A DNA stretch of 64,000 bases, taken from G958295645 sp965242735. Lineage in GTDB: Bacteria; Gemmatimonadota; Gemmatimonadetes; Longimicrobiales; Gaopeijiaceae. Location: positions 2,294,001 to 2,358,000 of the forward strand of contig OZ251497.1 of NCBI GenBank assembly GCA_965242735.1, in the 5' to 3' direction. The notes beneath the pieces were generated by a model. It was not told the origin of the DNA. It did not search any database and saw only the letters and a program-made list of their open reading frames with translations. Below, piece after piece: positions 38,307-47,090 of the stretch. Positions within the stretch are counted from its first letter, which is position 1; every line of letters starts with the position of its first letter. A program made the translations under genes and the position numbers.

Positions 38307-39644
38307 TCACGGGTCCGGCCGACCCAGCAGGGCATCGACCAGCAACCTGGCCACTTGGTGCACCGTTGCGCGGCCCGCCGCCACTTCGGGCAACCAGCGA
38401 GCGAGGTCCTCGGACGACGCCTGCAACCGGTCGGCGCGTTGCGCCAGCCGGGCCGCGACGATCGCCCGCACGTGCGCCCGCGCCCGGGCCCGGCGCCGGT
38501 CCTCCAGGGTGCCCGTCGCCTTCAGATGGCGCCGGTGCGCCAGAAGGCCATCCAGAATCGATTCGATGCCCTGGCCCCGCCCGGCGGAGGTCTTGAGCAC
38601 CGGCGGCTCCCAGGACTTCGGGCGGTTCACGGCGGCCGGATTCTGGGGATCAAGGACGTCCGGGCCGGCCAGATTCCCGGGATCGGGGCCGCCCGGGCCG
38701 GCCAGATTCCCGGGATCGGGGCCGCCCGGGCCGGCCAGATTCCCTAGACCGGGGGTGCCCGGGCCGACCGCATTCCCAGGACTGCCCCGGCCGACCGGAC
38801 TCCGAGGCTCGGGGCCGCCGCCCGGGCCGGCCGAACGCGCGGGCGCGGCGGCGTCCGAGGAGTGCGCGTCCCCAACGCGCCGGAAACCGCCGGACAAGTC
38901 CACGCCGTGATGACCCGGCCCGGCGGCGCCGGCATGTCCCGCCTTCAGGTGCAAGGCCTGCTGGATCTCGCGCGCCAAGCGGTCGGCGCCGGGCCGGTCG
39001 GCCTTGTTGACCACGAACAGGTCGGCGATCTCCATGAGGCCGGCCTTCATCGCCTGGATGCCGTCGCCCGACTCGGGCACGAGCACGACCGCGACCGAAT
39101 CGGCGGCGGCGGCGATCTCCAGCTCGGTCTGGCCCACGCCCACGGTCTCCACGAGAACGTTGGCGAAGCCGAAGGCGTCCAGCAGGTCGAGCACGTCGCG
39201 CGTCGCCGCGGCCAGCCCGCCCAGCGAGCCGCGCGTCGCCATGGAGCGGATGAAGACGCCGGGATCGGTGCTCAGGTCGTTCAGCCGAATGCGATCGCCC
39301 AGCAAGGCCCCTCCCGAGAACGGCGACGTGGGATCGACCGCCACCACGGCCACGTCCTCGCCCCGCTCGCGCAAGAGGGCCGTCACGCCCGCGACCAGGC
39401 TCGACTTGCCCGCCCCCGGAGGGCCGGTGATCCCGAACCGCCGCGCCCGCCGGGACATCGGCAGCAGCCGATCGAGCAACTCGCCGACTTCGGAGCGCCC
39501 CGTCTCGGCCATCGAAATCGCACGCGCCAGCGCCGGGCGCCGGCCTGCCCGGAAGTCCTCGGCGAGCCGATCCATCCGGCGGTTCGGGGTGGCCCGGCCT
39601 CCGGCCCGCGGGACGCCGGACGCGGCGCCCGCCTGCCCGCTCAT
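38307..39644 (-). CDS. meaB: Methylmalonyl-CoA mutase-associated GTPase MeaB with repetitive insertion
   Basis: The 445-residue G3E GTPase protects and reloads B12-dependent mutase. It has GITGPPGAGKSSLVAGV (P-loop), VVAVDPTSPFSGGALLGDRIR, VETVGVGQTELEIA and VVNKADRPGAD. Relatives are ~320-340 residues; here about 100 Gly/Pro/Asp-rich residues, built from 11-residue repeats (DPGNLAGPGGP), interrupt the chain between the NKAD motif and the C-terminal helices. Start fixed by an ATGA overlap with mgtE. The second mutase lies downstream. Confidence 0.93.
   Translation of the reverse strand: MSGQAGAASGVPRAGGRATPNRRMDRLAEDFRAGRRPALARAISMAETGRSEVGELLDRLLPMSRRARRFGITGPPGAGKSSLVAGVTALLRERGEDVAVVAVDPTSPFSGGALLGDRIRLNDLSTDPGVFIRSMATRGSLGGLAAATRDVLDLLDAFGFANVLVETVGVGQTELEIAAAADSVAVVLVPESGDGIQAMKAGLMEIADLFVVNKADRPGADRLAREIQQALHLKAGHAGAAGPGHHGVDLSGGFRRVGDAHSSDAAAPARSAGPGGGPEPRSPVGRGSPGNAVGPGTPGLGNLAGPGGPDPGNLAGPGGPDPGNLAGPDVLDPQNPAAVNRPKSWEPPVLKTSAGRGQGIESILDGLLAHRRHLKATGTLEDRRRARARAHVRAIVAARLAQRADRLQASSEDLARWLPEVAAGRATVHQVARLLVDALLGRPDP
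38667..38765 (-). repeat. 33-bp minisatellite inside meaB
   Basis: Units begin at 38667, 38700 and 38733. The first two are identical over 33 bp and the third has diverged. Each unit encodes 11 residues, so the frame is kept. Confidence 0.9.
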
Positions 39645-41005
39645 GCCAGGAGCGCCGCGGCGAGACCCAGGACCATCGTGAAGCCCACGAGGTCCGTCAG
39701 CGTCTGGACGAACACGGAAGACGCCACGGCGGGGTCCACGCCCAAGCGGTCCAGGACGGTCGGAATCATGGCGCCCGCGAAGCCGGCCACCAGGACGTTG
39801 GCCCACATCGCCAGCAAGACGACCACCCCCATGCGCATGCTCCCGTCCACGAAGAAGGCGAACGCGGCGAAGCAGAGCCCCAGAACCAAGCCGTTCAGAA
39901 GGCCCACCAGGACCTCCTTGCGCACCACGCCGAACCGGCTCGGCCGCAAATGCTCGCCCACCGCGATGCGCCGGATCGTCACGGCCAGCGCCTGCGTGCC
40001 CGTGTTGCCGCCGAGCGCGGCGATGACCGGCATCAGAAAAGCCAGAAACACGATGCCCTCGACGATGTCCTTGTAGCGCAGAATCACGGACGCCGCGACG
40101 GCGGCGGTCGCCAAGTTGAGCAGCAGCCAAGGCAGCCGCGTGCGGACCGCGCCGCGCCAGCCGGCCTTGAGCTCCTCGTCTTCGGACAGGCCGGCAAGCC
40201 GCAGGATGTCCTCCGTCGTCTCCTCTTCCATCACGTCGGCGACGTCGTCGAAGGTGACGCGGCCCAGGAGCACGCCCGACCGGTTGACCACCGGCACGTC
40301 CGCCAAGTTGTAGCGGCCCATGAAGCGCCCGACTTCCTCTTGGTCGGTGTCCGGATGGACGGTCGCGCCGGAGGGCTCGGCCAAGGAGGCTACGGGATCG
40401 CGGGGGTCGGCCAGGATGAGGGCGTCCAAGGGCACCGTGCCTTCGAGCTTGCCGAGCTCGTCCACGACGAAGACGGTGTAGAGATCGTCGACGTCCCGGC
40501 CCCGGCGGCGCACCTCGCGAATGGCGTCTTGCGCGGTGGAATCGGAGGCGACCGAAATCAGCGCGGTCGTCATCAGGCCGCCCGCCGTGTCCTCGCCGAA
40601 CCGAAGGAGGTCGCGGATATCGTCGGCTTCCCGGCGGGGCAGCGCGGCAAGCAGCCGGTCGCGGTCCTCCGGATCGAGCTCGCCCATCAAGTCGGCGGCG
40701 TCGTCGTCGGCCAGCTCGCGCACCAGCTCCGCGCCCCTCGCCGCGTCGAGCGCGACGAGGAGTTGGGCGCGGTCCTCGTCCTCCTCCATCTCGGCCAAGG
40801 TTTCCGAGGCGGTTGCGACGGGGAGGGCCTGCAGGATGCGGAGCCGGCCTTCGGGGGAGGCCGACGCGACCAGGTCCGCGATGTCCGAGGGGTGGAGGCG
40901 GCCGGCCAAGTCGGCCAGGCGTTCGAAGTCGCCTCGCTCGGCGAGCGCCAGCAGGACGGCGGAGTCGGGGGCGCCCGGACGGACGGCGGGCGGGTCGGAG
41001 GTCAC
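39641..41005 (-). CDS. mgtE: MgtE-type magnesium transporter
   Basis: The 454-residue protein has the N-terminal helical sensor domain (LADLAGRLHPSDIADLVASA), two CBS domains (MTTALISVASDSTAQDAI, VVNRSGVLLGRVTFDDV) and a five-helix pore with ALGGNTGTQALAVTIRRI and GFTMVLGLAA. It imports Mg2+ and closes when the cytosolic Mg2+ level is high. GTG start in a GTGA overlap with ybeY. Confidence 0.95.
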   Translation of the reverse strand: MTSDPPAVRPGAPDSAVLLALAERGDFERLADLAGRLHPSDIADLVASASPEGRLRILQALPVATASETLAEMEEDEDRAQLLVALDAARGAELVRELADDDAADLMGELDPEDRDRLLAALPRREADDIRDLLRFGEDTAGGLMTTALISVASDSTAQDAIREVRRRGRDVDDLYTVFVVDELGKLEGTVPLDALILADPRDPVASLAEPSGATVHPDTDQEEVGRFMGRYNLADVPVVNRSGVLLGRVTFDDVADVMEEETTEDILRLAGLSEDEELKAGWRGAVRTRLPWLLLNLATAAVAASVILRYKDIVEGIVFLAFLMPVIAALGGNTGTQALAVTIRRIAVGEHLRPSRFGVVRKEVLVGLLNGLVLGLCFAAFAFFVDGSMRMGVVVLLAMWANVLVAGFAGAMIPTVLDRLGVDPAVASSVFVQTLTDLVGFTMVLGLAAALLA

Positions 41006-41448
41006 GCCGGGCCCTCCCGGTCTCGCGCAACCGCGACGGCCAGCGTCTCCTCCTGGATGCGAAACATCCCGCAGTCCGCGCGTTCCGGTCCCTCGGGATG
41101 ATCATGGCCGAGGACGTGCAGAGCGCCGTGCAGAGCGAGGCGCGCCATTTCTTCGCGCACGCCCACGCCCTCCGTCGCGGCTTGGCGGACGGCTTGGTCG
41201 GCGCCGACGTAGATGTCGCCCAGCGGCGTCTCGTCCGGCTCGTGCAGGGCAAACGAGAGGACGTCCGCCGGTTGCGGGCGGCCCAGATGCTCGGCGTGCA
41301 TGCGGGCGATCTCGCGGTCGCCCAGAAACGTGACCGAGAGCTCCGCGCACGAGACGCCCTCGCGCGCCAAGACCCGGCGGAGCGCGCTTTCGACGAGTTC
41401 GGCGGGCACGTCGCGGCGGTCGCCGGCGTTGACGTGAATCGAGATCAC
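41002..41448 (-). CDS. ybeY: Endoribonuclease YbeY (16S rRNA maturation)
   Basis: The 148-residue protein has the zinc-binding motif HGALHVLGHDH and upstream SVTFLGDREIARMHAEHLG, DVLSFAL and GDIYV. YbeY acts in 16S rRNA 3' processing and ribosome quality control. The GTG start overlaps the HDIG gene as GTGA; a PhoH-HDIG-YbeY order is widely conserved. Confidence 0.95.
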   Translation of the reverse strand: MISIHVNAGDRRDVPAELVESALRRVLAREGVSCAELSVTFLGDREIARMHAEHLGRPQPADVLSFALHEPDETPLGDIYVGADQAVRQAATEGVGVREEMARLALHGALHVLGHDHPEGPERADCGMFRIQEETLAVAVARDREGPA

Positions 41449-43877
41449 TCGGCACGCTCGTCCGAAGGCGCCTTGTCGGCGGCGGGACCGACATCGGCGG
41501 CGGCGCGCGGCTCGGGGCGGGGCGCGTCCGGGGCAACGGCGAGCGGCTCGGCGGCCGACGCGGCCGCAGGCACGGCGGGGGCGGGGGTCCGCGGCCCGGA
41601 CCTGGACCCGTCCGGGGCAATGGCAAGCGGCTCGGCGGCCTTGGGCGCGTCCGGTTCCGGCGGCGCGGCATCGGACGTGGCCGCAGGCACGGCGTCGGCG
41701 CCCGGCTCGGCGTCCGTCAGCTCGCGCGTGCCGGGGTAGTCGATTCGGCGGTGGTAGGCGCCGGCCAGGGCCCCGACGAAGCGCTTCTTGAGGACGGAGA
41801 GGTCGCGCAGCGTGAGGCCGGAGTCGTCCAGCTGGCCTTGGCCGAGCCGGTCCGAAACGATGCGGGCCACGAGGCGTTCGATGCGTTCCTCGCTGGGATG
41901 CCGCAGCACGCGCGCCGCCGACTCGGCCGCGTCGGCCAGCATCACGATCGCCGTCTCGCGGCTTTGGGGTCGCGGTCCGGGGTAGTGGAAGAACTCCGGG
42001 GCCGGAGGATCCGCGCCCTCGGCGTCCGCCTGCTCCTTGGCCTTGTGAAGGAAGGAACCGATGGGGAGGTCGCCGTGATGCTCCGCGACGAAGGCCGCCA
42101 CGATCCCCGGAACGCGGTGGCGCCTGACCAGCTTGACGCCGTTCGTCACGTGGCTGCGCACGGCCGCGGCGGACGCGGCGGGCGACATGGCGTCGTGGGG
42201 ATTGTCGCCGTGCTGGTTTTCGATGAAGTACTCGGGATGGACGAGCTTGCCCACGTCGTGGTAGTACGCGCCGGCGCGACAGAGCAGCCCGCGGGCCCCG
42301 ACGGCCCCGGCGGCCGCCTCGGACAGGGCCGCCACCTGCATGGTGTGCGCGAAGGTGCCGGGGGCTCGTTCCGCGAGGCGCCGCATCAACGGCCGGTTGG
42401 GATCGGCCCAGCCGATCAGCGTCGATTCGGTGGTCACGCCGGTCAGCCACTCGAACACGGGGAGGAAGCCCACCGACAGGAGCGCGCCGGCCACGGCGCT
42501 GCCCAACGCGCCCGCGGCGTAGGGGGCCCATTCGAATTCGGCGCCCCGCAGCTGCAACGCCAAGATGGCCGCGGCGTAGGCCGCCGCGATCAGCGCGATG
42601 TACAGCCAGACTTGAGAGAGACGCCGGAAGGCCCGCGCCGTCAGCGACGCGGCGACTCCGCCGGTCGCCACGACCGCGAACGCGTGCGTCTCGCCGAAGG
42701 GCGGCTGCAGCACGGTGAGCGACGCCAGCACGAGGGCCGCCAAGGCGGCCATGCGCCCGTCCCACAGCAGGGCCACCGAGATGGCCACGAACGAGATCGG
42801 CAACGCGGACGGAGGCCACCCCTGCTGGTCGATCAGGAACGCGGCCAGGAAGTAGACGGCGAACATCCCGGCGACCGTCATCAAGGCGCGAAACGAACGG
42901 TAGACGGCGGGCATGAAGAGGAGCGTCAGCAGCCCGAACGCGCCGAGGAGCAGCGCATTCAAGATGGTGCCGCCCAACAGGCTCCCGAGCCGGAACCCCG
43001 CGCCCCCGAGCCCGGCCGCGCGCAACGCGTCTCCGTAAGCCGCCAGCCGCTGGAGCTCCGCGGGGCCGATGCGCTGGTAGGCCCTGACCACGGCCTCGCC
43101 TTCGACGACTTCGGCCCGCGTCGGCGAGACGGCCTCGCGCGCCGCCGCCCGGTCGCGCTCGACGCGGGCTTGGTCCAAGACGAGGCTCGGCACCAAGTGA
43201 TGCGCCAGGATCATGCGCAACAGGTCCGTCTCGGGTCCGGCCGAAAGATCCTGCACCGCCCGGTCGTAGAACTCGCGCGCCGACCGAACGGTTCCGCGCG
43301 CGACCAGCGTCGTCGCGCCGTCGCGCACGACGCGAAGGGAGTCGGCGGACACTCCCGACATGGCGCCGGGGCTGGTCACGCCGCCCGGCACCAAGATGCG
43401 AAACGCGCTGGCGGCCTGACGGTACAGGCGCTGGGCGGCCTCGGGCTGGGCCAGCGCCTGCACGTGGGCCGGTCCGGCTTCGGCGATGCCCGCGCGCGCC
43501 AAGACCGCGGCGATGCCGGCCGTCCCGCTCTGCGCCGCCGCCGAATCGACGCGAGCGAAGAAGCCCGCCACGGCAGCCACCGCCGAACCCGCGGCGTCGC
43601 CCCGGCGCTCGAAGGTCGGGACCACGGCGGCGGCGGCCGCCGCTCGCTCGTCCGCCAGCACGGCGGCGTCCTTCGGCACGGTGAACGCGATCTCGGCCAG
43701 GACGTCGCGGTCCATGGCGGTGCCTTCTTCGAACCGGCCGGCCCTCGGTCCGGCGTCCGGCGGAAACAGCGCCGCGACCGCGACCGCCAAGCCCGCCAGC
43801 GCCAGGGCGCGCGCGCCGTGATGCACCGCGGCGTCGGGCCAGACGCGGCGGGGCGTCCCGTCGAGGCCCGCGATCAT
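41445..43877 (-). CDS. 7TMR-HDED membrane HDIG phosphodiesterase (PgpH-like)
   Basis: The 810-residue protein has an N-terminal helix, a large extracellular HDED domain (~50-270), seven membrane helices (~300-480) and a cytoplasmic HD domain (HTMQVAALSEAAA, YHDVGKLVHPEYFIENQ, EHHGDLPI). Relatives such as PgpH hydrolyse cyclic di-AMP. After about residue 720 the chain becomes an Ala/Pro/Glu-rich repetitive tail (AEPLAIAPDGS / AEPLAVAPDAP). ATGA overlap with phoH. Confidence 0.92.
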   Translation of the reverse strand: MIAGLDGTPRRVWPDAAVHHGARALALAGLAVAVAALFPPDAGPRAGRFEEGTAMDRDVLAEIAFTVPKDAAVLADERAAAAAAVVPTFERRGDAAGSAVAAVAGFFARVDSAAAQSGTAGIAAVLARAGIAEAGPAHVQALAQPEAAQRLYRQAASAFRILVPGGVTSPGAMSGVSADSLRVVRDGATTLVARGTVRSAREFYDRAVQDLSAGPETDLLRMILAHHLVPSLVLDQARVERDRAAAREAVSPTRAEVVEGEAVVRAYQRIGPAELQRLAAYGDALRAAGLGGAGFRLGSLLGGTILNALLLGAFGLLTLLFMPAVYRSFRALMTVAGMFAVYFLAAFLIDQQGWPPSALPISFVAISVALLWDGRMAALAALVLASLTVLQPPFGETHAFAVVATGGVAASLTARAFRRLSQVWLYIALIAAAYAAAILALQLRGAEFEWAPYAAGALGSAVAGALLSVGFLPVFEWLTGVTTESTLIGWADPNRPLMRRLAERAPGTFAHTMQVAALSEAAAGAVGARGLLCRAGAYYHDVGKLVHPEYFIENQHGDNPHDAMSPAASAAAVRSHVTNGVKLVRRHRVPGIVAAFVAEHHGDLPIGSFLHKAKEQADAEGADPPAPEFFHYPGPRPQSRETAIVMLADAAESAARVLRHPSEERIERLVARIVSDRLGQGQLDDSGLTLRDLSVLKKRFVGALAGAYHRRIDYPGTRELTDAEPGADAVPAATSDAAPPEPDAPKAAEPLAIAPDGSRSGPRTPAPAVPAAASAAEPLAVAPDAPRPEPRAAADVGPAADKAPSDERAE

Positions 43878-44956
43878 GCCGCCCCGGCCGAACTCGGCGG
43901 GCTCTCCACGGCCGCGTTCTCGCGCCGAGCCGGCCTTGGACCTGGGGCGCCGGGCTCCAAGGCGGAACTCGGCGGCGGCGCGGCCGCTTCGTCGCGCCGG
44001 TCCACGGCGTCGTAGGCCTCGATGATGCGGCCGACCAAGTGGTGCCGGGCCGTGTCGCGCGCGTCCAGGTACACGAACTCGATGCCCTTCACGCCGCCGA
44101 GAATGCGCTCGATCTCCACCAGCCCGGACGGTTGCGCGGGCGGCAGGTCGATCTGGGTCTTGTCGCCCGTGACGACCACGCGCGAGTCCGGCCCCAAGCG
44201 CGTCAGGAACATCTTCATTTGAGCGGCGGTCGCGTTCTGCGCTTCGTCCAGGATGACGAAGGCGCCGGACAGCGTCCTGCCGCGCATGTAGGCCAGCGGC
44301 GCGATCTCGATGACCCGGTCCGCGATGCCGCGCCGGATGCGCGCCGGCGACATCATGTCCTCGAGCGCGTCGTAGAGCGGGCGCAAGTAGGGATCCACCT
44401 TCTCCTGCAGGTCGCCCGGCAAGAAGCCCAGGTTCTCCCCCGCCTCGACCGCCGGGCGAGCGAGGACGATGCGCCGCACCCGCTTGCGGAACAGCTCGCC
44501 GACGGCCCGAGCCACGGCCAAGTACGTCTTGCCCGTGCCGGCCGGACCGATGCCGACGACCACGTCCGACGCGTCCATGGCCCGCAGGTAGGCCCGCTGT
44601 CCCTCCGAACGGGGAGAGATCACGCGGCCCGATCCCGGCACCGCGATGCCGAGCCGGTCGCCGCCGGACGCGGACGGACCGGTCCCGGCGGCCAGCGCGG
44701 AGGCGAACCGGGCCACGTCGGGCGTCTCGAACGGCTTGCCGAGGCGGGCGAGCTCGATCATGTGGGCGGCCACGCGCGCCGCGCGAGCCACCGGTTCCGG
44801 CGGACCCGAGAGCGCGACGCCGTCCCCGCGCAGCACGACCTTGACTCCGAAGACCGACGCGAGCTCGCGCAAGTTGGCGTCCGCCACGCCGGCGAGCAGG
44901 AGCGGGTCCGCGCCTTCCGCGTCGATTCGGCGCTCGACGCGGTCCTGCTGGGTCAC
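43874..44956 (-). CDS. PhoH-family ATPase
   Basis: The 360-residue protein has GPAGTGKTYLAVARAV (Walker A), ILDEAQNATAAQMKMFLTR (Walker B) and VVTGDKTQIDLP, typical of PhoH/PhoL proteins linked to RNA metabolism. An N-terminal KH-like region precedes them. The last ~35 residues are Pro/Ala-rich. GTG start, 16 bp after aspS. Confidence 0.93.
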   Translation of the reverse strand: MTQQDRVERRIDAEGADPLLLAGVADANLRELASVFGVKVVLRGDGVALSGPPEPVARAARVAAHMIELARLGKPFETPDVARFASALAAGTGPSASGGDRLGIAVPGSGRVISPRSEGQRAYLRAMDASDVVVGIGPAGTGKTYLAVARAVGELFRKRVRRIVLARPAVEAGENLGFLPGDLQEKVDPYLRPLYDALEDMMSPARIRRGIADRVIEIAPLAYMRGRTLSGAFVILDEAQNATAAQMKMFLTRLGPDSRVVVTGDKTQIDLPPAQPSGLVEIERILGGVKGIEFVYLDARDTARHHLVGRIIEAYDAVDRRDEAAAPPPSSALEPGAPGPRPARRENAAVESPPSSAGAA

Positions 44957-44972
44957 GAGGGACTTCCCGCGT

Positions 44973-46739
44973 TCATCGGGGGCCGCGGCCCCCGGCCGGA
45001 CGCAGCCCCAGCTCGGCCAAGTCGCGGTCGGCGAGGGGCACGGGCGCCGCCTCGGCCAGCGCCCGGGCCGCCGTCGTCTTCGGAAACGCGATCACCTCGC
45101 GCAAGCTGGCCGCCCCGGCAAAGCAGGCCGCCATCCTGTCCGCGCCCAGCGCGATCCCGCCATGCGGGGGCGCCCCGGAGCGCAGCGCGTCCAGCAGGAA
45201 GCCGAACTTGGCGGCGATCTCGGCTTGGTCCAGGCCCAGCAGCTCCAAGATGCGGGTTTGCAGGCCGGCGTCGTGGTTCCGGAGGCTTCCGGAGCCCAGC
45301 TCCACGCCGTTGTAGACGAGGTCGTATGCGAAGCCGCGCACGGCCAGGGGATCCGAATCAAGAAGGTCCAGGTCCTCGTCGCGCGGCCGCACGAAGGGAT
45401 GATGGCTCGCGGCCAAGGCGCCCCCGTCCCCGGCGTCTTCGAACAACGGAAAGCCGACGATCCACGCCCAGGCGTGCTCGGTCTCCTTGGGAAGCGCGAG
45501 CGCGGCCGCCGCCGCGGCCCGGGCGGCGGCCAAGGCGGGCGACGTCGTCGCGTCGGGCCCGGCAGCCACCAGGACCAGACCGCCCACCGGAAGGCCGACC
45601 TGCTCGCTCGTCGTCTCGCCGAAGAAGCGGCCCAGCGGCCCCGACAGCCCCTTCTCCGTCCTCTTGCACCACAGCAGGCCCGGCGCGCCCGCCGCCTTCG
45701 CTTCGGCCTCGACGCCGTCGATCTGCTTGCGCGACAACGCCGCCCCGTTCTCCAGCGCCAGTCCCCGAATGCGCCCGCCCCGCTCCACGGCGGCCCGCAG
45801 CACCGGCGCATCCAGCGCGCCCAGCGCCACGGTCATGTCGCGCAGCTCGAGGCTCCAGCGGAGGTCCGGCCGGTCGGCGCCGTAGCGCTCCATGGCGTCG
45901 TCGTAGGAGATGCGCGCGAACGGAGGCGCCGCCTCGATGCCCGCGACCGGGGCCAGCCGGGCCATGAGCCCCTCGCACCAGCGGTAGATGTCGCCGGGCG
46001 CCACGAAGGACGCCTCGACGTCGATCTGCGTGAACTCCGGCTGGCGGTCGGCGCGCAGGTCCTCGTCGCGAAAGCACCGGGCGATCTGCACGTAGCGGTC
46101 GAAGCCGGCGGCCATCAGCAGCTGCTTGTAGAGCTGCGGGCTCTGCGGCAACGCGAAGAACTCCCCCGGGTGGACGCGGCTGGGCACCAGGAAGTCGCGG
46201 GCGCCCTCCGGCGTGGGCTTCGTCAGCATCGGCGTCTCGATCTCCAGGAAGCCCTCGGCGTCGAAGTAGTTGCGCGCGGCGAGCAGCAGCCGGTGCCGGA
46301 GCGCCAGCGAGTCCTGGAGTTCCCGGCGGCGCAAGTCCAGCACTCGGTGGCGCAGGCGCAGGTCTTCCGAGGGCAGGTCCTCGCCGGGCGCGCGGCGCAC
46401 GGGGATGGCGGGCGTGCGGGCGCGGTTGAGGAGCTCCAGGTCCGACACTTGAACTTCGACTTGGCCCGTGTCCATGTCCGGATTGCGGGCGGCTGCGGGG
46501 CGAGCGACCACTTCGCCGCGCAACCAGACGACGTCTTCGGCGCGCAGCTCGGCGGCGGCCGCCACCGCTGCCGGCGACGACCAGTCGGGTCCCACCGACG
46601 CCTGGACCAAGCCGGACCGGTCGCGCAGGTCCAGGAACACCAGCCCCCCCAGATTGCGGCGTCCGTGCACCCAGCCGGCCAGCTCGAGGGGCGTGCCCGC
46701 CATTTCCAGGCCGACCGCCCCCGCTTCGCAGGTGCGCAT
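44973..46739 (-). CDS. aspS: Aspartyl-tRNA synthetase
   Basis: The 588-residue class II enzyme has the OB anticodon-binding domain (LAGWVHGRRNLGGLVFLDLRD), motif 2 (ARCFRDEDLRADRQPEFTQID), the bacterial GAD insertion and motif 3 (GGIALGADRM). It charges tRNA-Asp, possibly also tRNA-Asn if no AsnRS is present. The ATG at 46739 gives the canonical N-terminus; an in-frame upstream ATG at 46796 is unlikely. Confidence 0.96.
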   Translation of the reverse strand: MRTCEAGAVGLEMAGTPLELAGWVHGRRNLGGLVFLDLRDRSGLVQASVGPDWSSPAAVAAAAELRAEDVVWLRGEVVARPAAARNPDMDTGQVEVQVSDLELLNRARTPAIPVRRAPGEDLPSEDLRLRHRVLDLRRRELQDSLALRHRLLLAARNYFDAEGFLEIETPMLTKPTPEGARDFLVPSRVHPGEFFALPQSPQLYKQLLMAAGFDRYVQIARCFRDEDLRADRQPEFTQIDVEASFVAPGDIYRWCEGLMARLAPVAGIEAAPPFARISYDDAMERYGADRPDLRWSLELRDMTVALGALDAPVLRAAVERGGRIRGLALENGAALSRKQIDGVEAEAKAAGAPGLLWCKRTEKGLSGPLGRFFGETTSEQVGLPVGGLVLVAAGPDATTSPALAAARAAAAAALALPKETEHAWAWIVGFPLFEDAGDGGALAASHHPFVRPRDEDLDLLDSDPLAVRGFAYDLVYNGVELGSGSLRNHDAGLQTRILELLGLDQAEIAAKFGFLLDALRSGAPPHGGIALGADRMAACFAGAASLREVIAFPKTTAARALAEAAPVPLADRDLAELGLRPAGGRGPR

Positions 46740-46942
46740 GGCCGTGCGGCTCTTCGCGACAGATTGCAACGGAAGCAAGCTCCCCCGGACGGCCAAGGAC
46801 GGCGTCCCTCGAGAGGCGACGGATTGGCGGCGCCCCCGCGCCCGCGCGCCCGTCCCCCAAGCAGCGGCGGCCGCGGGCGGGCTGCGCCGACGATAAGCTT
46901 TAAGATACCGTTCGCGGCCCCGTCAGCCACCTGGAGAAACGC
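46740..46942. promoter_or_regulatory. Divergent promoter region of aspS and rlmN
   Basis: The 203-bp gap should hold both promoters. A plus-strand TAAGAT at 46901-46906 matches the -10 of the lexA promoter and suits rlmN, but no -35 is evident. No aspS promoter was identified. Confidence 0.4.
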
Positions 46943-47090
46943 ATGGAGCGCCCTGGACCCGGAGAAGCACCTGGAGCGCCCGGAGAAGCGCATGGAGCGC
47001 CTGGACCCGCGCCTGGACCCGGAGAAGCGCATGGAGCGCCTGGACCCAGCGACGCGCATGGAGGGCCTGGAGAAGCACGTGGAGCACCCC
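46931..47090 (+). repeat. Minisatellite at the 5' end of rlmN
   Basis: Variants of CGCATGGAGCGCCTGGACCC recur at 46942, 46990, 47029 and 47056, with CTGGAGAAG and CTGGACCCG modules between them. The spacing is built from 9- and 21-bp steps. Another plus-strand frame reads EKRMERLDP heptad-like units, similar to those of the coiled-coil gene at 22.6-23.1 kb. Confidence 0.8.

Noticed and set aside
38667..38765. 33-bp direct repeats as a CRISPR array
   Set aside because: The units are contiguous with no spacers and lie in frame inside meaB.
46940..47090. A separate coiled-coil gene in the EKRMERLDP frame
   Set aside because: The frame ends shortly after (ICSA stop at 47153), has no own start signals, and overlaps the rlmN coding frame.
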